NCBI GenBank assembly: GCA_947359465.1
Contig: OX375878.1
Location: 78,660,416-78,724,415, forward strand
DNA from: Metellina segmentata
Taxonomy: Eukaryota > Arthropoda > Arachnida > Araneae > Tetragnathidae
Direction of reading: 5' to 3'
Length of the DNA stretch: 64,000 bases
Positions 13,197-26,439 of this stretch are shown in pieces. The translations under genes were made by a program, and so were the position numbers. The notes under the pieces are model-generated. The model was not told the DNA's origin. It ran no database searches and saw only the letters and a list, made by a program, of their open reading frames with translations. How positions within the stretch are numbered: the first letter of the stretch is position 1; each line of letters opens with the position of its first letter.

Positions 13197-13706
13197 CAAT
13201 ATCTGGCCATTCGTCACCAGACACCATATTATTAAGCTAAAGCATAAGTATTGTGTAGGGCAACCTTTCACCGCAATGACATCTGAAACTCTTCGAGGAA
13301 GATTTCCCGCCAATTTGCGAAATGTTTCTGTAGTAATTTTGTTCTATTCATACTTAAAATTGGCAAACAGCTCAGAGGTGTTTTTTTGGCTTGGTTGGCC
13401 TGATTGTCAACCGGCGTTATAACTCATCCCAGAAGTGTTCCAAGGGATTGAGATCTGGAGTTTAGGCTGGCCAATGAAATAAGTTTTTCCACGCCCATTT
13501 CATCAAACCACGTGCTAATAACATCTACTGTATGACATGGAGCATTGTCCTGCTGAAGCAGGTATAGGCTAAATTGATGGAAAGTCTTCCTTAAAAAGTT
13601 GCAGATGTGATTGCGGCGAAAGGTGACCCTACACGATACTGATGTTGGGCTGGGTCAGCTTTAACTTAATAGTATGGAGTGTCCGGTGACGAATGGCCAG
13701 ATGGTG
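13197..13706 (-). mobile_element. Tc1-like transposon, internally deleted copy
   Basis: Bounded by inverted repeats of about 45 bp. The left end contains ATCTGGCCATTCGTCACCAG (13201-13220) and the right end is its mirror CTGGCCATTCGTCACCGG, ending at 13706 next to a TA. On the minus strand the remnant reads LLQQDNAPCHTVDVISTWFDE, then (after frameshifts) a WPA-TPDLNPLEHFWDEL block. That is the second-D and third-catalytic-residue region of Tc1 transposases. The N-terminal DNA-binding half is absent, so it is a 510-bp deletion derivative. Confidence 0.8.
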
Positions 13707-16394
13707 TATTTTAGTGTAGGGAATGTAAAAGATTTATTGATCTGTTGTAAATATTTGTAAACATTTTCTAAAATTATGACCCAAATGATATTCCACTTTT
13801 ACATCACCCATATAATCGGTTCCAAATACATTTTCCTATACCATAAACATCGTCAATGCTCTAACAGGGTCAAATAAATAATTGGTATATATTCATAGTA
13901 ATTTTTTTAAATGTTTATTCAGTTTCCTTTAAGTTTTACAGTGATAAATGAAGAGAGAAATGCTTGACTAAAAATCAGTTTAAGTGTGGATAAAAAGATC
14001 AAGAAAATGTTAAGTCAAAAGTTGTGGTCTCAAATCTGGATTTGCTCTCTATTGTAATATATTTTTAATAATTATAATATAAATAGCCTCTATTGGTATT
14101 TATAAATGACAACACAGACTGAAGCAGTCTTGTTGATCATCAATTCATATTATCCATTCTTTCTCACAAAATTAATAATAATTCTAAAGTAGAAATTTTC
14201 AAAGTGTAATTCCCCTCTAATTGATTGCAGTGTTAACTTGAAAATGTTCTTCAAAGGCATTTGCGTTGCGGTTTTTCTTTCTCTTTCCCAATGTTTGAAA
14301 AATTCGAAAGATTACTTTTAGCTTTTCATGTGTTCAGTTATTTTGTACCTCATTTCTTAGCAGAGATACGACTCGTACGTACATAGAAAGTTTTAAAATT
14401 TAAATACCTCAGATTGGTTTCTAATACGTATCTCAAAACTCTAATTGTTTAGCTATAAGTTCAATTTTGTCGGAAAGATTGAATATCGTTTTTGAGCTTT
14501 TCTGAAGAACTGAATTCGATTTACTCATTCACAGGGTAATATCGTATATGTTTGTGAGATTGAAGAGAATGACGGCCATCTATCTCTGAAGCTTTTTTGA
14601 AAGGGTTTTGAAATAAGAAAGTTGACTTCACATGTTTAAGTTTGAATAGCTGAATAACGACTTCCTAAATACTTCCTACTAGATACTATGAATGTTTAAT
14701 TAGCATCTTTAAACTATATCTACTTAACTAAAAGTTTTGGATTTCCACTTATTGATGACATATACACCTTATCTATACAATTGCTCAATTTTTGTTGTGT
14801 ACCCTATTTTGGGAACCACGTTTACCACAGAATGAAAAGTGTTGTTTTCCGCTAAAAAATTAACTAAATTTGTTTCATTGGTAAAATTATTGTTTTAAGT
14901 AAGACTTGTAAAGAAGCAATAAAAGTTCATTAAAATATGAACACTATTATTTTATGTAAAACTTATAAACAAAAATAGATATCAGAGTAATAGAAGATTT
15001 CTTACCTCACTCTCCAAGTTTCAAGTTCGCTTGGGGTACAAAATTTAATAGAGCTTTATTTTGTATTGATTTAACTTTCTGAAATGTCGACTCGCATCAC
15101 AAATGTTAAGGTACATGTACCAACATCACATTTGTTCCAGGTGTATTTAATATTTGAATGCACTTTTAGTACATGACATTATTTGATTTGGTAGAAAAAG
15201 GTTTTACTAATTACAAATATTTTTACTTGAAAATTCAGTCTGTTAATTTTATTATTATTATAATTGATAAACTTTGACATAAAGTCCTTTGATAAATTAT
15301 CTCTTAAAATATCATTGATTTAGAACAATATTTTTAAAACCCCTTTTTTTGAGCGATTAGAAATGTAAAGGTTAAAATGTGAACTTTGGTTGGTTTTTGA
15401 GGCAAAAGGTGAAGCGCAGAAAAATTGTAGTTTATGTGTTTTGCCATACTATTTTCGTTTTATGAGTAATTCCCAGAAAGTCTTAAAACGCATCTTAACT
15501 TAGCTTTTCTGAAATCAATGGACAAAAGAGCTTTTATAAGTAAACGGATGAAAGACTTTTTAAGAGCATATCCGTCGCAGAATCCGTAGCTGCGATATTA
15601 CAAAAATATGACTTTTCTGTCCAAATTAATTGAAAACTGTCTCTTAATTTTTGTTTAAAAATTAATGTGTAGTTTAATTTAAATTCAATAATTTTGACGA
15701 AAAATATTTATTTTTAAAGGAAGGTTATCCTTTGAAAACAATTGTTTCAGGGATAACATTGTTGTTATGATTGTTTAAGAGCAATGACAAACCACTTTTT
15801 AATGCAAAAATAGCAATCTTTGCATAAGCAAAAGAGAAACGAAAAATCCCCAAATAAAGAGCAATTGAACAAATATATTGTTATTGGTTAAAATATGAGG
15901 AAATATCGGATCAAACCTCCAACAGAATATCATTCTCACTATGAAGTGATCAGCAGAGATCGTTAAGTAGGTGCAAGATAGATTCGAATGTAGAAAACTA
16001 ATTTTACTGTCTTACTATTTAACAAGTGTTGATTTGCGTCTATCCATTTGCGTTTATCCATAATTTATATTTTCTTAAGTTGCTTATGGAATTTCTTCTC
16101 GAATTGGCCATTGTCCAGCTGCTGTAACAATCCAACCACACCTTTTAGTACTTAACTCATTGCAGAGTAAATTCATAGGTACTATTTAATCATGAATAGC
16201 GTTAATCATGAATGACTTCATTTTCATAAATTTTGCTTAGAGGGTCGTCTTTCATAAGTTACGCAAGGTCTTCAGACAACAACTTTTTGACAACAACCCA
16301 ATTTGGGGGCACAATTTCAAATCTATCAAAATTTGTCCTTGGTACAAAATCATTTGCAACATTTCTGGATTATGGTAGGTAGGTATTTGAACTT
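13707..16394. other. non-genic stretch
   Basis: AT-rich sequence with poly-A/T tracts. No gene, RNA or repeat end recognised. Confidence 0.45.
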
Positions 16395-16885
16395 ACGATG
16401 CACTGGGGGCAACACAACGGGTTATCAACGTTCCGGAATTAATCCTGAAGGGAAAGATTCGTTGACAGCAATTCGTCTTTTGATGGGCAAATGAGGAGGT
16501 CAACACCTGAGCTAGCACCCCACTGTCCAAACTTCCACACCACGCTAACTATGACAAGCTATGACAAGCAACTTCGCTAACTATGACTATGTGAAGCTAT
16601 GACAGATTTCGTGTACCAGCTCCCAAGTACCGATGGAGCTCATATGCTGTCCTCGTCATCTGACCGCGGATCAAAATTGCGTGGTGTTGTCCTCGGATAT
16701 ATTTCTTGGGGATTGATCCTGGATCTTCGCCGATAGACCGTTGTGTTGCTGCAGCGTAGCGTTAATTAATTACTATTAACACCACTTGCGTACCGATAGT
16801 CTGGTTAAATCGAGTTTCGAACTGGAAATCCTCTGGTTACGAATCTGCTACTTTACCAACTTTCATCGTGCCACTCAACATTATT
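16395..16885 (-). mobile_element. SINE (minus) with a plus-strand SINE tail inside it
   Basis: 16395-16630 is the tail and body of the SINE in reverse orientation (CACCCCACTGTCCAAACTTC matches the inverted body). 16640-16775 is the 3' half of the same SINE in forward orientation (GGTGTTGTCCTCGG, GGGGATTGATCCTGG, CCGTTGTGTTGCTGCAG, TTAATTAA). 16790-16885 resumes the reversed head. The order fits a 5'-truncated copy inserted into an older one. Alternatively an internal inversion occurred. Confidence 0.6.
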
Positions 16886-17144
16886 AAATCTTTACATAAA
16901 AGAGTCCAAAGAAAATCCATTTAATATTTCCCTTAAAAGATATATTTTAATAGAAATTGATTTAAGACTAAAACTATAATGTAAATTTTTAGCGTTTTCT
17001 TCTTTGTTTTTATACTTGGAAATTATTCATCTTTTTTTTTGCCAAAAATTAACCAATATAGCAAACATTAAAATTTGTTGTAATTAAAAGGTAGGAGAAA
17101 GAGCTGAAAATAAAACCGTCTAGATAGGTCAATGATGGTATGTA

Positions 17145-17871
17145 CAATCTAAGCCACAAAAAAGTTGCACCTAGAAAGAGTAGACCAGTATAAATAAAAT
17201 TTGGAGGAGTGGTTAATTCGGAGAGGCAACGTGTTAAGCGCCAAGATTCACGGTTTGTTGTGCAGTGTCACACGTCCAGAAGACCTGTGTCATGGTGTGG
17301 GGTGCATTTTCGTATAATGCCAAATCACCTTCGGTATTCGTTACGGGCTCTTTGACAGGCTAGCGTTACGCACAATAAATTTTATAGTCAGTTACGCTCT
17401 TCTTCCAGAACTTCCAATTTATCCCGCTTTTTCAACAAGACAATGTTCGACCCCATATTGATGCCGTCTCTAGATCTTGTCTAACACAACGATATCTTAC
17501 CATGGCCGATATACTCACCAGACCTGTCCCAGATCGAGAATGTATGGGATGCTATTGGACGAGATGTCACCACTCTGTCCGTACAGGTAATATATGCCAG
17601 AACAACGTGACAGGGTTCAAGTAGCATGGGATGATCTATTCATAAAAATACTATATGATTCACTAGCAAGGCGCTTGGATAAATTAGGAATAATGGTGGT
17701 CATAAGCCATACTGAATGATACCACGTTTTTTAATTTTTCTCAATAAAGTTTGCACATTTCAGTCACAAATTTTAATCATTTAATCATTTATAAGCACTT
17801 TAGCAACCTTGTAAATTTCATTGCATTCTGACAATTCCTTCTATAGGTGCAACTTTTTTTGTCTTAGAGTG
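17145..17871 (+). mobile_element. Tc1-like transposon, decayed copy with both ends
   Basis: Inverted ends share CAAAAAAGTTGCACCTA (left about 17155-17172, right about 17844-17860 on the other strand), with a TA at the left boundary. The plus strand reads VMVWGAFSYNAKSPSVFVTG near 17290, then LFQQDNVRPHIDAVSRSCL near 17430. After a frameshift comes WPIYSPDLSQIENVWDAIGR near 17510. These are the conserved Tc1 blocks around the catalytic residues. The N-terminal helix-turn-helix part is not present. Frameshifts and stops make it inactive. Confidence 0.85.
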
Positions 17872-17890
17872 AATATAATAGTATTAGTCG

Positions 17891-17913
17891 TTTCTCTCTC
17901 TCTCTCTCTCTCT
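17891..17913. repeat. (TC)n microsatellite
   Basis: About 11 CT dinucleotides in a row. Confidence 0.9.
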
Positions 17914-19508
17914 GCTCACTCCAGTCTACCAGTCATTCTTTTCATGCAATACCTCGCACAAATGGGTCTAATTAGCATTCATGTAACGACAAATGACTAC
18001 AGAGTAAGATGGCAAAAGGATTAAAATAGAAATTGTAACGTCGGTTTGGAGCAAAAACTCATTAACTGACAAACAACTATTTTTACTCTACATCTTTTAG
18101 ACTAATTATTTATTTTTTGGTCAAAAAAATACAAATTACAGGCTTTCTAATAGTGTAGTATATTTTAAAGAAATTAATATTTCCCATCATCATGAAAATT
18201 AGATTTTAGTGTCTCCGAAAAATGTCAGTTGATAAATTTTTGCCTCAAATCGACTGACTGTATGCTTAAATAGATAATTCTTTTGTCATAGCCGTATAAG
18301 GGTATATTGCCGTGCAAGAAATGGAGTGCACACTTATACAGGATTAATTGTACTTGGTATCTCTGACGAGATACTAATAATTGAAAAACCTTATACCGAG
18401 TGTTGAACAGATGGAGAAAATACTCCTTCTTACACTCATCGATTCTTAATGTTTTTGTAGCTACATGTAGTTTTGATAACACCATGGGTAGAAAGCTTTA
18501 TCAATCATTCGGATCTTTAATGATGGAACGATCATCGACGCAGTTTTTGATCCATTCTTTCTAACGTGTGGTTTCATACTTTGCTCCCCCCCAAGGAGAT
18601 ACAAGTAAAAATACACCATAAACCCTACATGTTATGAGCTTTAGTAGTGTATTTTTATGTCTTTCTGAAATTTTTAGGTCAAGAAACAATTAAACGCCAA
18701 GCAGGAGGAAAACAACTCAAACAGAAACACAACTTAATTCCTACACGAAAAAACAGGAGAAAGAGCTCCACTGCACTACCAATGCGTCACTTCCGTGGTG
18801 TCATTCGGACACGCACGCTACACTACCGGTCACATGGTATGACGCCTATTCCAGTAGTAAACCAGCCATATAACTATTAATGTATTGTATCAGTTTTCAT
18901 AACACCCACGGACACATTCATACACTGCATAATCGTAGTCCAATCTGTAATGAAGCATGGAGGAATGTTCCGTTTCCTACGATATATCAGAGAGGAACTT
19001 CAACAGATTTAGTTTCTTTCGGAAGACACACAAGGGGTATGTGCTCGATGGGGTAGGGGGAAGAAGATATTTATCTGGTCGAAAATTACTTAAGAAACTT
19101 TACTCTGTCCATCACTGTAATCATGTTAGCATCCATGAGAAACTTCTAGGTTAGAATGCGGGTTCCGCGCTGATGAAGGAGAGATGTATTTTTATAGGAA
19201 TAGCTAACATCCTTTTTCATACACCACCTCATCAAAAAAGAAATTGTGACAATGCAGTCGCCCTACTAATACTATGTATTTGACAGTGAATAATATGGTA
19301 ATCCATGAATAAATACCAGATACCATTGAGATAGATGCATCAGCAGCTTTGATCATAGGCTCTAGAACTTGATTCATTCAGTTCCGAAGACGATAGGTGA
19401 CCTGATGGGGAGACAATTCTGACTATATCAAATATTTTATTTAGTTAAATGATAAATGATCATGTTTTTTTTAACAAAATAATTTTTTATTAAATTGCAT
19501 TTCACATA
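17914..19508. other. non-genic stretch
   Basis: No supported gene. Small open frames near 18225-18485, 18647-18880 and 18957-19154 show no family motif and no splice-site support. Confidence 0.4.
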
Positions 19509-20082
19509 CACTGCCCTACAATAATGGACCGGACGCCAGAGGATTTGCATAAAATTCGACTACTGCTTGAGGTGTGTTTTTCGTGCTATGACCGTGGACT
19601 TTTGCATGTTGTTCCTGGTCAATTGAACGACGTCTACATGAACATTTTGGACAATCAAGTTCTTCCTACGCTCTGGCAATTTTATGGAATGGACGAATGT
19701 TTCTTCCAGGAAGACAACGCTCCATCTCATGTTGCAACCTCTATCAAGCAGTGGTATCAAGATATGGATGTAAAACGTCTTCCCTGGCCTGCTCAGAGTC
19801 CCGACCTAAACCCCATAGAAAATTTTTGGGACGAATTAGAGCGACGTTTACGGACCAGGGAACCACGTCCGAAATCTACAGCTGAGCTGGCAACATTCTT
19901 GCAGCAGGAATGGACACAAATACCCGTAGCTGTGTATCAAAACCTTGTTGAAAGTATGCCCAGAACGGTTGCTAGTGTTATTGAAGCATGTGGGGGACCA
20001 TCCCCCTATTAATGCATGTATTCTCTCCCTTATACCATCACATCTTTCTGTCCGCTCCATTATTGTAGGATGTAGGATAGTG
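19509..20082 (+). mobile_element. Tc1-like deletion derivative with intact 162-codon frame
   Basis: A 574-bp element with TA dinucleotides outside both ends. The left repeat is CACTGCCCTACAATAATGGA. The right repeat is its mirror with an extra 7-bp duplication (TCCTACA twice). An uninterrupted 162-codon frame runs 19524-20012; its ATG lies inside the left inverted repeat. The protein is only the C-terminal half of a Tc1 transposase: HVVPGQLNDVYMNILDNQV, then FFQEDNAPSH (catalytic Asp), then SPDLNPIENFWDELERRLR (third catalytic position), ending with MPRTVASVIEACGG. The DNA-binding domain and first catalytic Asp are gone, so it cannot transpose itself. A related copy at 23004-23559 has the same internal junction. 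Confidence 0.9.
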
Positions 20083-20604
20083 TATAAGCAAACTATAAGT
20101 ATTCTAAGCAAAATGTTTGAAATTTCATAAAAGATATATTACAAATAAATATTAGATGTATTTATTTATAAATGCAACATGAATATTTTAGTGAACATAA
20201 TTTTTATAAGTGTATTAGGGGGGGGGGAAATACTTTTTCTATTCCTATATGCAGTAATCCACCTTTAAAATAGACACTGAGCTTTCAATTTTTTCCTTTT
20301 GACGAACAATAATGTACTATTCCGAAAATGTTGATATACAGTCTTTTTATAAAGGCAAATACATAAAGGTGGTCTAAAACAATTAAACAGACAGCTTTTA
20401 TAAAAATATAATTGATTATTATAATTTTGTATGAAAGGTGGTCGCTAACGTTACAGCACAAGATAACTTCATGAAACTTATGACACTTATGATAATCATT
20501 CAATAGAAAAATGATGAAAAGCTCTTCAACTGATCAAGATAACAGGAATCAGATGAAATCACTCGGAAGATGTGATTAACGCTTTGATTTTGCGTGGTAA
20601 GTAG
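20083..20604. other. non-genic stretch with a poly-G run
   Basis: AT-rich; a run of about ten G sits at 20218-20227. Nothing else recognised. Confidence 0.4.
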
Positions 20605-20903
20605 TTCAATAACGTCGCACTGGAGCAATACAACTGGCTATTGGTTAAGCTGTGGGATCAATCCCTAAGGGATCCAAGGACAATGCCTCGTAATTTTGAA
20701 CCAGATGACGATAACAACACCTGAGATTGTACTCCACTCTCCAAACTTCCACACCACGCCAACGCGAGCACATTTGAGACCACGACAGATTTAAAGTGCA
20801 CCAACCCCCTATAGTAGAATGTCTTTGGCTGGATCTAGTTTCAAACTCTGAACCCTCAGGTTGTTAATACGCAATGTACCTAATGGTGAGGTGGTTAATC
20901 GAT
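20605..20903 (-). mobile_element. SINE copy, reverse orientation
   Basis: Reads in reverse the same body as 11238-11553: AACGTCGCACTGGAGCAATA (tail side), GGGATCAATCCCTAAGGGAT, CCACTCTCCAAACTTCCACA. A degenerate tRNA-like head ends near 20903. The B box is mutated. Confidence 0.75.
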
Positions 20904-23003
20904 TATATATGTTACACTTTTGTTCTAAGTTTGTACTTGTTTGTTTTAAACAACCCCTCTGAGATGTTTTAATGCATTTTAAAGTAAAAATTAATTCAAT
21001 TTGAAAGCCGTATCCATAGAAAAAACTATACAATTAGCTTCTTCAATTACGAATTGGTAGATCCCTAGTCTTTAATTGTCGTCATGGATACTAGAAATTA
21101 TTTAGATTTGATACATAAATAAACAAACGATTAGGACAGTAATAAAATATAAACATTGTCAAAATACGAGTCTAAATTACAATTTTGTTCTTATAATTGT
21201 ACTTTCTTTCTTCATTTTTTATTTTTTATTTTTCTTTCCACCATTAATAATATTTAAAACACTTCAATTTAATAAATTCGCGAAAACTTTCCAAGTAGTA
21301 GGAATATGTGTTACTTTAATGTCATCTCGTTATAAAAATTACATATATCGGATAGTAATTCGAATAAATGTTTTAGAAAATTAAATTACCAGGCCTTTTT
21401 AAAATAAGCTTCGTTTATAATTTTATTTTTCATTGATTCCTATTCTAACTTGAAACAAATTACTTTTGACTCTATATTGTCAAACGCGATCGACGTGTTT
21501 TAAGAATTACCAATTGTTTTCACAGAATCCTTCAATAAATTTTATTAACGGCGTAGCTTCTTGTACCAGGTAATATTCTTAGGCAAGAGCATCGTGATAG
21601 CTAAACTGACTCAACAAATTCCTTCCTATTTCCGGTATTATTATTGTCTTATTTTTTTATGAAGTCTATTAAAAAATAATGGTTATTGAGGGTTTAATAT
21701 TTATTTTTCCTGGCATTCAATGTCCCTTAGGATGTTTCAAATAATCCTACACTCAACAGCCTTGAGAAAGATTTTTAGCAGTGAGTTTTTTATTCATTGT
21801 CAACACGGTGAGTCCCCATTTTTTTTAAAACTATATGTTGTGCAATATAGATAGTTCAACAATTTATTAAAAAAACGAGTTAGTTCGATTTCAATAATTA
21901 TTAAAAATTTTTTAATTTACAGATCAGTCAAAAAGTATTTTATCCCGTAGAATGTTGTAGTTAAAACTACCCCTAAGACGCATTTCTTTGGAATGTATGC
22001 AGTAGTTTACAGATTTCATGGTACAGAATAGTGTTTTTTTTTTTACCAAACTTTTGATAAAGAGAGAGTTTCTCTCCTGTAGGAAATATTAACAGAAGGA
22101 AGTATATGATTTTTCCTAGGTTGAATGAACTGAAATTTTGGATTGAAAAAGTGACCGGAATAGTTATTTCTCTTCTTCATGGAAAAAAAGTATTACAGTT
22201 TTAAAAAAAAAATTTTAAACTTCGTTCTAAAATTTCCCCAATTTATTTTGGACTGAAAAACATATGTATTCTATGACGATCAATTTAATTATTTCCACAT
22301 TTACATCTGGACATATTATGAACTGTCATGGTCTTTTAAAGGTTCAAGACTGTACTGCTTTGCTTTTGCAAGACTTAGAAGTGGGCACACGATATATGAC
22401 TTTTGTGAGAAGAATAAAGAACTTCCTAATTTGTCCATGCTCAACTTCACAACTACTTCCAATACTTCGAACTATATCGGTGTCTGTGGGACAGCTTTTG
22501 GACGAACTAGAGTTGGTCGCCGTGCGACTTGGAAAACACGACCATTTAGACTTAGTTTAGGTTATAACTTGACCAATTGAGTTAGTTTCAGCAACAGCGT
22601 TGTAAGAGATAGATGACAGTTTTATTTTTGAATACCCAAGAAAATCAAGGAAAAATAAAAGAAAAGCTACATAGGAAGGGGCTTAGAAAGGGGTAAGGAG
22701 TTTCTCATTCATAGAGAATTTTTCTGAAGCTTATGCCGGATCCGTAGTTCGATAATTTGTTCTTTAGAACATTGTTTCATTTGCGTGGATTGACGACTTC
22801 ACAGATGAGCACTGGCATTTAACCTTTCGTAATCAACCCTTATCCAAAGGTAAGTTCCGAAAAATATAAGCACATCCATTCTAAGTGGTCAGTCATCAGA
22901 AAGTCCAGCAGAAACACAGCCACTGAGTCCGAAATCACCAAAGACTACCAAATACGCCAATACTAATGAGTGCTTCCCCCTCAACGGAAATAGGCTTTAT
23001 ATA
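20904..23003. other. non-genic stretch
   Basis: AT-rich. A 98-codon open frame at 22264-22560 has no recognisable domain and no homologue I know, so I do not call it a gene. No transposon ends found. Confidence 0.4.
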
Positions 23004-23559
23004 CACTACCCTACAATAATGGACCGGACAGCAAGATGTGATGGTATAAGGAAAAGAATACATGCTTTAATGGGATGGTCCCCCATTTGCTTCAATTACA
23101 CTAGCAACCCTTCTGGGCACACTTTCAACAAGTTTTTGATACACAGCTATGGGTATTTTTGTCCATTCCTGCTGCAAGAATGTCGCCAGCTTAGCTGTAG
23201 ATTTCGGACGTGGTTCCCTGGTCCGTAAGCGTCGCTCTAACTCGTTCCACAAATGTTCTATGGGGCTTAGGTCGGAACTCTGAGCAGGCCAGGAAAGACG
23301 TTTTACATCCCTATCTTGATACCACTGCCTCAAAGAGGCTGCAACATAACATGGAGCGTTGTCGTCCTGAAATTAACTTCCATCCATTCCATAAAATTGC
23401 CAAAGCATAGTAAGAACCTGATTATCCAAAATGCTCATGTAGGCATCGGCGTTCAATTTACCAGAAACAACATGAAAAAGTCCCAGTCCATACCCCGAAA
23501 AACACCTCCAAACAAGTAGTAGGATTTTATGTAAATCCACTGGCGTCAGGTCCATTATC
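23004..23559 (-). mobile_element. Tc1-like deletion derivative, second copy
   Basis: Same family and same shortened structure as 19509-20082, on the minus strand. The left end (23004) is CACTACCCTACAATAATGGA next to TA. The right end keeps only the inner part of the repeat (a reversed ATAATGGACC) and has lost the outer 12 bp. The frame is broken: LLLVWRCFSGYGLGLFHVVS at about 23500, then a frameshift near 23370. After it come RQWYQDRDVKRLSWPAQSSD and a PIEHLWNELERRLR block down to about 23067. Dead copy. Confidence 0.85.
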
Positions 23560-24711
23560 ATATTATAACTCCTGATAAAAATTATCAAGCGCTGAATGTT
23601 GGTGCAAATACCATATACAACACAATATATATATATACACATATGTGCACAAATAAATATTATAGACAATGTACAATTAATTGTTAAAAGTTAACCCATA
23701 AGTTTGATACCGCGCTATTTTAATTGTACTTATTTAAAAATGTTTCAATGGAATTATGAATTTAAAATATTAGAAAACACTGTTTTAAAATGCAAAAAAG
23801 GACGAAATTCATAAATTTTGGGAATGGGAATCGATTGGTATCAAAAATACAACCGACAGCACTCCTTTTTTGTTGTAGATGAGGAAAACTTACAGGACTT
23901 CCACACCACGGCACAACTCCTACAAAATTGAGGAGTATTGCAGTGTTGTAAAACTGTCTCAAAAACCGGGCATTCAACTTACATCCAGAAATAAAATTAC
24001 GGGCAAACAGCTCTTTCGTTTTCTTCAAACATGGTCTCAACCCAATTCAAACATAGTCTATGTGATAAGCCCAAATACAAAAAAAAATATGTCAATCGAG
24101 AAGTAATTTGGCAGTCCATTTTTCCTTATACAATTTAGTAGAGAGGATGGTGGATAAAAGATATCCATGGAAAATTCAAAGGAATCCATCATTGATTCCT
24201 ATTCCCAGGAAGGCGAAAACGCATGGAGGAAGACGGAATACTCCAGCACATGTTGAAAGGAGCCATGGTCGAAAAACTAATTAAGGGGTTGGACGTAAGA
24301 CCTTGATCCTGCAAATTACCAACTACCTCACAAGACCTCCTACTCAACTGGTCATACCTCAGGAGTTTGACCAGGGTGGGAAGAAGGTGGGAACCCGTAC
24401 TGGGGAAAATGTTCCTATTCAGATATGAACTGATGTTCTGATGTCTCCATTCTCATTCGCTGAACGAGATTATATAAATATTTCCAAGCAATTTCACTTT
24501 CAAATCTATCAGAAGCTTCCTCTCTGAACGCACGATTATTGCTCATGTCATCAGCAGTCTAAATGAAGGTATGTATTGTCCTTTTAAATGAGCACTGGTA
24601 GCCGCATAACTGGTAACTATACCAGTGGATCATAACGTTTGTCTGCCACATAGCAGCTCTTCATCTGACCATGGTTAAAAAAATTACGTCAATAGTCCTT
24701 TGTATAACATC
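23560..24711. other. non-genic stretch
   Basis: Contains a short TA/CA microsatellite near 23620-23645 and possibly a tiny SINE body scrap at 23890-23920 (ACTTCCACACCACGGC). No gene supported. Confidence 0.4.
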
Positions 24712-24790
24712 CAGTACGACGATAATTAAAATACCTACCTACCTCCCACATAGTAGTTACGGGTTCGAATCTCGGATTGAATGCAGATGG
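24712..24790 (+). repeat. SINE 3' tail joined to a tRNA-like B box
   Basis: AATTAAAATACCTACCTACC matches the SINE tail seen at 41735-41750. It is followed about 20 bp later by GGGTTCGAATCTCGG, a near-consensus B box. Probably the end of one SINE abutting the head of another; both are partial. Confidence 0.4.
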
Positions 24791-25099
24791 ATATTGGCGA
24801 TAGTCACCATGAGGAATGGTGTTGGCTTCAGACGGATTAGGACATTAATGAAGAGGTTCCTTTATTAATTTACCCTTTCATCCACGACACAAATCTTGAT
24901 ACGTTTTGATGGGTATCAATTCAGAAGGAATTTTTATTTGGCTATGCAAAATGTCTGAGCTTTAGTCTTAGTTGAAGTTTGTCATCTTTTTCTGTCTGAG
25001 AAATAGCTCAAAACATTAATAACTAAATTTACTTTCAGGAAGAAAAAGAGAAATTTTTACATTGTAAAAAATCCTTCAGACTGGGTTGGTATCTTTGAA
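24791..25099. other. non-genic stretch
   Basis: No gene or repeat end recognised before the tandem array begins. Confidence 0.4.
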
Positions 25100-26330
25100 T
25101 TCGGTCTTGTATGAAATGATAGACCGCCTCAAGAGCTCTCCTAAAATTCGTGAAAATATAGATACAAATACTGTAAATAGCGTTTTTAAAATATGCTTTA
25201 CCACCTCAGCTTTTAATGGACTACTCGTCGACGGATGGCAAAGATAATCTCTAGGACTGTCCTAAGATTCTTGGCAATACTGCTGCAAATACTGTAAATC
25301 GTGGTTTTAAAATATGCTTTATCACCTCAGCCTTTGATGGACTACTCGTCGACGGATGGCAAAGAGAATCTCTAGAACTGTCCTAAGATTCTTGGCAATA
25401 CTGCTGCAAATACTGTAATTCGTGGTTTTAAAATAGATTTTTATCACTCCACAAACCTCTATTGGACTACTCGTCGATTGATGTCCAAGAGGCAAAAGAG
25501 GACCACCCTAAATTCTTGATGATACAGCTGCAAATATTGTAAATAATGTTGTAAGATGAAGTTATCTACTGTAGTGATTATATACGAAATGGAGACGTGA
25601 TAATATAGTGTTTTATGAATGAACAATACAAAGGTTGGAAAATTTGGCGGGATCAAAGGGACAGTTTCATTGGAGGAAAGGGTAACTGGATCTCATCCCA
25701 CAGGCTTCAAGTGGGATGGGGGGGGGTCATCTCAAAAGGGAAAATATTGAGGGGCTTGTATAAATGTGCTGTTAAGACATGTGGTGAGTGTAGCTTCACC
25801 ACAAATGTTTAAAAATATATTTTATCTCTTCAAACGTCTATTAGGCTGCTCGTGAACAGATTGCAGGGAAGCTGAAGGAGTACCTGAAGGGCTCTCCTAA
25901 GATTCTTGACAATACAACTGCACATACTGTTTAGAAATATTTATTGCTTTAGACTTCTGTTGGACTGCTTGTCGACAGATGACCAAGAGACTGGAGAGCC
26001 TCAAGGAAATATTGACAATATAGCTGCAAATACTGTAAATAGCACTTAAAAATATTATATCACTTCAAACCTCTATTAGGCTGCTCGTCAAGTGATGGTG
26101 GGGAAGCTAAAGTACCTAAAAGATTGTCCTAAGATTCTCAACAATACAACTGCACTTACTGTTTAAAAAAATATTTTATTGCTTTAGACTCCTAATGGGC
26201 TGCTCGTCCACTGATGACCAAGATGCTGGACAGTACCTCAATGACGACCCTTAAATTTTTGACAATACAGCTGGAAATACAATTAAAAAAATATTTTATC
26301 GCTTCAGATCTCTATTGGCCTGGTGGCCAA
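25100..26330. repeat. tandem array of ~120-bp units upstream of Wnt1
   Basis: The landmark TGGACTACTCGTCGACGGAT or a diverged form recurs at 25221, 25342, 25467, 25846, 25965, 26081, 26200 and 26320, giving unit lengths of 116-125 bp. Each unit also holds a CTGCAAATACTGTAAAT motif and CTAAGATTCTTG. Between 25550 and 25835 the array is interrupted by about 290 bp of unrelated sequence containing a poly-G run. Units diverge progressively to the right. The array stops about 330 bp before the Wnt1 start codon. Confidence 0.9.
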
Positions 26331-26439
26331 AAAAACATTGATGGGCGTAGGATTTAAAAAAAATCGATGACCAGTGACCTCTCTTCACATCATTATCGAG
26401 AAAAAAATTCACATCTACATTTCGACATCCCGTCCATAA

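Noticed and set aside
22264..22560. 98-codon gene
   Set aside because: No motif or homologue recognised, no regulatory context, and the neighbourhood is transposon-rich.
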